This document shows positions 61,838 through 64,000 of a stretch of DNA of 64,000 nt, one piece after another. The notes beneath the pieces were generated by a model. It was given only the letters and a program-made list of their open reading frames with translations. It did not search any database and was not told the origin of the DNA. The position numbers and the translations under genes are program-made. Source of the stretch: Ruminiclostridium cellobioparum subsp. termitidis CT1112 (GTDB lineage Bacteria; Bacillota; Clostridia; Acetivibrionales; DSM-1351); NCBI RefSeq assembly GCF_000350485.1, contig NZ_AORV01000065.1, forward strand, positions 62,001 to 126,000, given 5' to 3'. How positions within the stretch are numbered: the first letter of the stretch is position 1; each line of letters opens with the position of its first letter.

Positions 61838-61851
61838 TATTACTTCCTCCT

Positions 61852-62037
61852 TTAGCTTAAAAAGCCTAATAGCTGTTGTTTAGTTTTCATGGCACCCTGT
61901 GCTCCATCCTCAAAAAACTTCTTAATTTCAGGATCGGTTGCTTGCTGGGCATAAGCCTGTAATTTTTGATGAGCGGTGTCGTGAGCGCCAATAAGATGGC
62001 GCAAGTTCTGCAATTCAGTTTGATTTAATTGTGACAT
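61852..62037 (-). CDS. Small coat-F-like spore protein
   Basis: 61 residues from ATG 62037 (MSQLNQTELQNLRHLIGAHD) behind AAAGGAG; the open frame upstream to 62115 has no ribosome site. The sequence is an alpha-helical pair (HLIGAHDTAHQKLQAYAQQA, DPEIKKFFEDGAQGAMK) as found in the small proteins that precede coat F genes in Clostridia. It forms an operon with the coat F gene after it. Confidence 0.85.
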   Translation of the reverse strand: MSQLNQTELQNLRHLIGAHDTAHQKLQAYAQQATDPEIKKFFEDGAQGAMKTKQQLLGFLS

Positions 62038-62259
62038 CAAAAAACTCCTTTCAATTATATTCTTGTATTTAGTATTCCAGCATTTAGTATTCCAGAATAT
62101 GAATAGAATATTCACATGTAGTAAAAGTTAATTGCCTGCAATATCCGTCAGCGCAGCTGTCCCATGTCAATTTCTGTTCCGCTGATTGGAGATTTTTTGA
62201 ATTCCGCCATCACTTTGCGATTATCAGCTGGCAGGCACTTGGGATGCAGGCAAAAAAAA

Positions 62260-62295
62260 GCAGGCTGACTCTTTTCACAAGGAGTCAGCCTGCTC
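62260..62295 (-). terminator. Terminator after the methyltransferase
   Basis: AGCAGGCTGACTC and GAGTCAGCCTGCT form a perfect 13-bp stem, followed by TTTTTTT on the minus strand. Confidence 0.92.
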
Positions 62296-62322
62296 GACAA
62301 ATTTGTCAGGGTCATATTATAT

Positions 62323-63006
62323 TCAATATTTCCTAAGGCGGACAATCATAATTATAGGAGTTTTCTGGTCTTTAAAGGGCACTTCATAAAATCCATCTAT
62401 TAAAAACCCTGCGTCAAAAGCTTCACGAAAAATATCTTCCATGGAACGGTGATAGTAGTTTTGAAGAACCGGCTGACCGGCAATTGCTTCACCCTTGTCA
62501 ATACAGGAAGTAAAGTAATCCTTGTTAGGATACGTAAAGCACGGATGATGCGTTGCAAAAACAAAGACACCATTTGGAATCAACATCTCATAAATTGCCT
62601 TCATAAGAGGACTTATTTCAGAAATATCCATAATCGCCATGTTGGCAACTGCTTTATCAAACGGCCTGTCTTGTTTCAAAGTCAGCAACTCGTCATAGTT
62701 GGTTGCGTCACATACATTGAAATTTATCTTATCAAGAAAATTGGCACGTCTCCTTTTGGCAAGCTCAATCATATTTGGACTGTAATCAAACGCAACAACA
62801 TTAGCACCGTTTTCTGCGAGTCTCCGTGAAAAATTTCCGTTTCCACAGGCAATATCCAATATCAAGTCACCCGCCTTTACGTCCAGCAATTTTTCAGTAA
62901 AAGGTCTGACCAAATCCCTGTGGAAATGATTTGACTCTTCCCCCATAAAATCATCCCAAAACTCAGCATTGGTTTCCCATGCAGATAGTCCATTATCTTT
63001 TTCCAT
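62323..63006 (-). CDS. Class I SAM-dependent methyltransferase
   Basis: 227 residues. The SAM loop is DLILDIACGNGNFSRRLAEN near 45, followed by VVAFDYSPNMIELAKRR, NVCDATNYDEL, FDKAVANMAIMDI and a post-II strand VFVFATHHPCF, as in the Methyltransf_11/25 group. The N-terminal NAEFWDDFMGEESN segment is common in clostridial members. The substrate is unknown. It is a single gene with a strong terminator. Confidence 0.9.
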   Translation of the reverse strand: MEKDNGLSAWETNAEFWDDFMGEESNHFHRDLVRPFTEKLLDVKAGDLILDIACGNGNFSRRLAENGANVVAFDYSPNMIELAKRRRANFLDKINFNVCDATNYDELLTLKQDRPFDKAVANMAIMDISEISPLMKAIYEMLIPNGVFVFATHHPCFTYPNKDYFTSCIDKGEAIAGQPVLQNYYHRSMEDIFREAFDAGFLIDGFYEVPFKDQKTPIIMIVRLRKY

Positions 63007-63119
63007 TGATTTATCCTTCCCATGTTATATTAATAACCTTTGATCCAAGACTGCCCGAAAAATTGGAATTTGCTTGCTATCACTGTCGGTTATGCTTATT
63101 ATCTTTAATAATCTTATCA

Positions 63120-63503
63120 CTATCTAACTCTTTCCCATTCATTTGTCTGGCTGTTTTTTTGCAGCTTTAATTTGTATTCACCATTTGCACTGTAAAAATA
63201 TATTTTATCGCAGGATGGTTGTAATTTTACTTGAAATTCGTTTTTAGCACCGATGTTACTGTTCAATCCATATGTTGAATAAAAAGTGATAAATTTTTTA
63301 TTTCGGTCTTCACTCTCTTTAAGCATTCTTACATAACCCATACTGCTTGCTACACCAACTTTTATTGTCATTACACCGCCATCTTCGGATATTGAATAAT
63401 CGTTTATCATAACACTTGTTAATTTTCCCCCAGTACTTAATAACAGCAACCCGATTGCTATTATTAATAAAAGTATGGCAATAACTCCGATTTTCTTTTT
63501 CAC
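63120..63503 (-). CDS. Membrane-anchored hypothetical protein
   Basis: 127 residues from GTG 63503 behind AGGAGG. A basic start (KKKIGVIAILLLIIAIGLLLL) gives one membrane anchor, with the rest outside. The extracellular ~100 residues are beta-rich (VMINDYSISEDGGVMTIKVG, KIYFYSANGEYKLKLQKN). Similar small anchored proteins are common in Firmicutes, but I cannot name a function. Confidence 0.8.
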   Translation of the reverse strand: MKKKIGVIAILLLIIAIGLLLLSTGGKLTSVMINDYSISEDGGVMTIKVGVASSMGYVRMLKESEDRNKKFITFYSTYGLNSNIGAKNEFQVKLQPSCDKIYFYSANGEYKLKLQKNSQTNEWERVR

Positions 63504-63610
63504 AGATAATCCTCCTGGATACAAATTCGTGTAGGCTATATAAGTAATCAGCCCTTCAAATCCTGTTTGTCTATATCATGTTATCTCATCATCACATTGA
63601 GGGAATTTAG

Positions 63611-63760
63611 CTATAGCATGGCTGGGTAAAGCTTTTGACCCTCTAAGCCTGTAATGTCCATATCAACTGTAATGGAATAGGTACATACGACTTCATTAAT
63701 ATAATGCGTATAGTATTCTCTTCGCTCCCAATTCTCCATGTCAAGTAAATGGAAATCCAT
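63611..63760 (-). pseudogene. Truncated chloramphenicol acetyltransferase fragment
   Basis: ATG 63760 behind AAGGAG opens a 49-residue frame, MDFHLLDMENWERREYYTHY ... TYSITVDMDITGLEGQKLYPAML, then a TAG. This matches the first ~48 residues of CatA-type acetyltransferases (about 215 residues), stopping where YPAxxYxxxxxVN is expected. Nothing similar to the remaining domain, including the HHSVCDG catalytic motif, follows in any frame. It is a decayed, non-functional remnant. Confidence 0.75.
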
Positions 63761-64000
63761 TGATAGCTCCTTAGATAAATATAAATAATCCATAGCTCCA
63801 GGCTACTCGGTAAATTCTTGTTTATCGTCATCATATCATATATTGCTGCTGTCTTCCATCATTCTATGAATTTACTAAAGTAACTAATCCAGCCTCCCCA
63901 CTCCATCTTTACACCTTAAATAAACTCTTTTAAATATATAACCCAAGAAAGTCAAATTCAGTTACTAAGTTAAAAAAGTTGTTTTTAGGTTAAAAAAAAT

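Noticed and set aside
62148-62345. 65-codon frame after the methyltransferase
   Set aside because: It contains the strong 13-bp terminator stem and overlaps the methyltransferase end.
1-64000. CRISPR arrays or known antiphage systems
   Set aside because: No regularly spaced repeats and no recognisable cas, restriction or defence genes were seen.

Overview
The window is chromosomal DNA of an endospore-forming, anaerobic, cellulolytic Clostridia species, most like the Ruminiclostridium / Clostridium cellulolyticum group. Three secreted glycoside hydrolases (GH44, GH26, GH9) carry type I dockerins with duplicated DxNxDxxxDALDxxxxKxxLL segments, so the host builds cellulosomes. Spore genes are frequent: a GerA-type receptor operon, a CwlJ/GerQ pair and a coat-F pair. 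A Re-type citrate synthase with aconitase, a ferredoxin and AT-rich DNA with strong GGAGG ribosome sites fit an anaerobic Firmicute. The species cannot be fixed from sequence alone.

Layout. 1-7.7 kb: a sugar ABC importer operon (permease, permease, lipoprotein) running into a secreted GH36-like alpha-galactosidase cut by the window edge, with a divergent membrane-anchored AraC regulator. 7.8-17.9 kb: a three-gene surface operon (SLH-anchored protein, an 802-residue PKD/MucBP-like protein and a 1431-residue RCC1-like propeller protein), followed by a lone large serine recombinase. Between the operon and the recombinase, a promoter facing the operon lies inside a 128-bp segment bounded by perfect 11-bp inverted repeats. 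This is a candidate phase-variation switch and the most interesting feature of the window. 18.4-31 kb: GH44, a secreted propeller protein, the spore germination receptor operon, and a GH26-GH9 cellulosomal operon.

31-43 kb: housekeeping genes (5-formyl-THF cyclo-ligase, SAH hydrolase with an MTA/SAH deaminase, polysaccharide deacetylase, a stand-alone CBM25 protein, RNA methyltransferase and pseudouridine synthase, ECF sigma with a DUF4179 anti-sigma), then a tRNA-Glu(CTC) whose 3' part is duplicated in a GC-rich repeat element. 43-56 kb: small regulators whose operators can be read in the DNA: a MerR dyad in a 19-bp spacer, tandem XRE boxes before a deformylase operon, a FadR-type box on the -10 of Re-citrate synthase, and a 16-bp perfect palindrome on the SPFH/ribbon-helix-helix promoter. 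Also here are a chemotaxis receptor and a Crp/Fnr regulator divergent from a His-rich ferredoxin.

56-64 kb: MTA/SAH nucleosidase, CwlJ/GerQ, a sulfatase-modifying-factor-like lipoprotein, a minimal GH11-like xylanase with an 830-bp leader region, coat proteins, a methyltransferase and a truncated chloramphenicol acetyltransferase fragment. Several genes start at TTG, GTG or, by inference, CTG or ATT, so ATG-only start calls here would be wrong.
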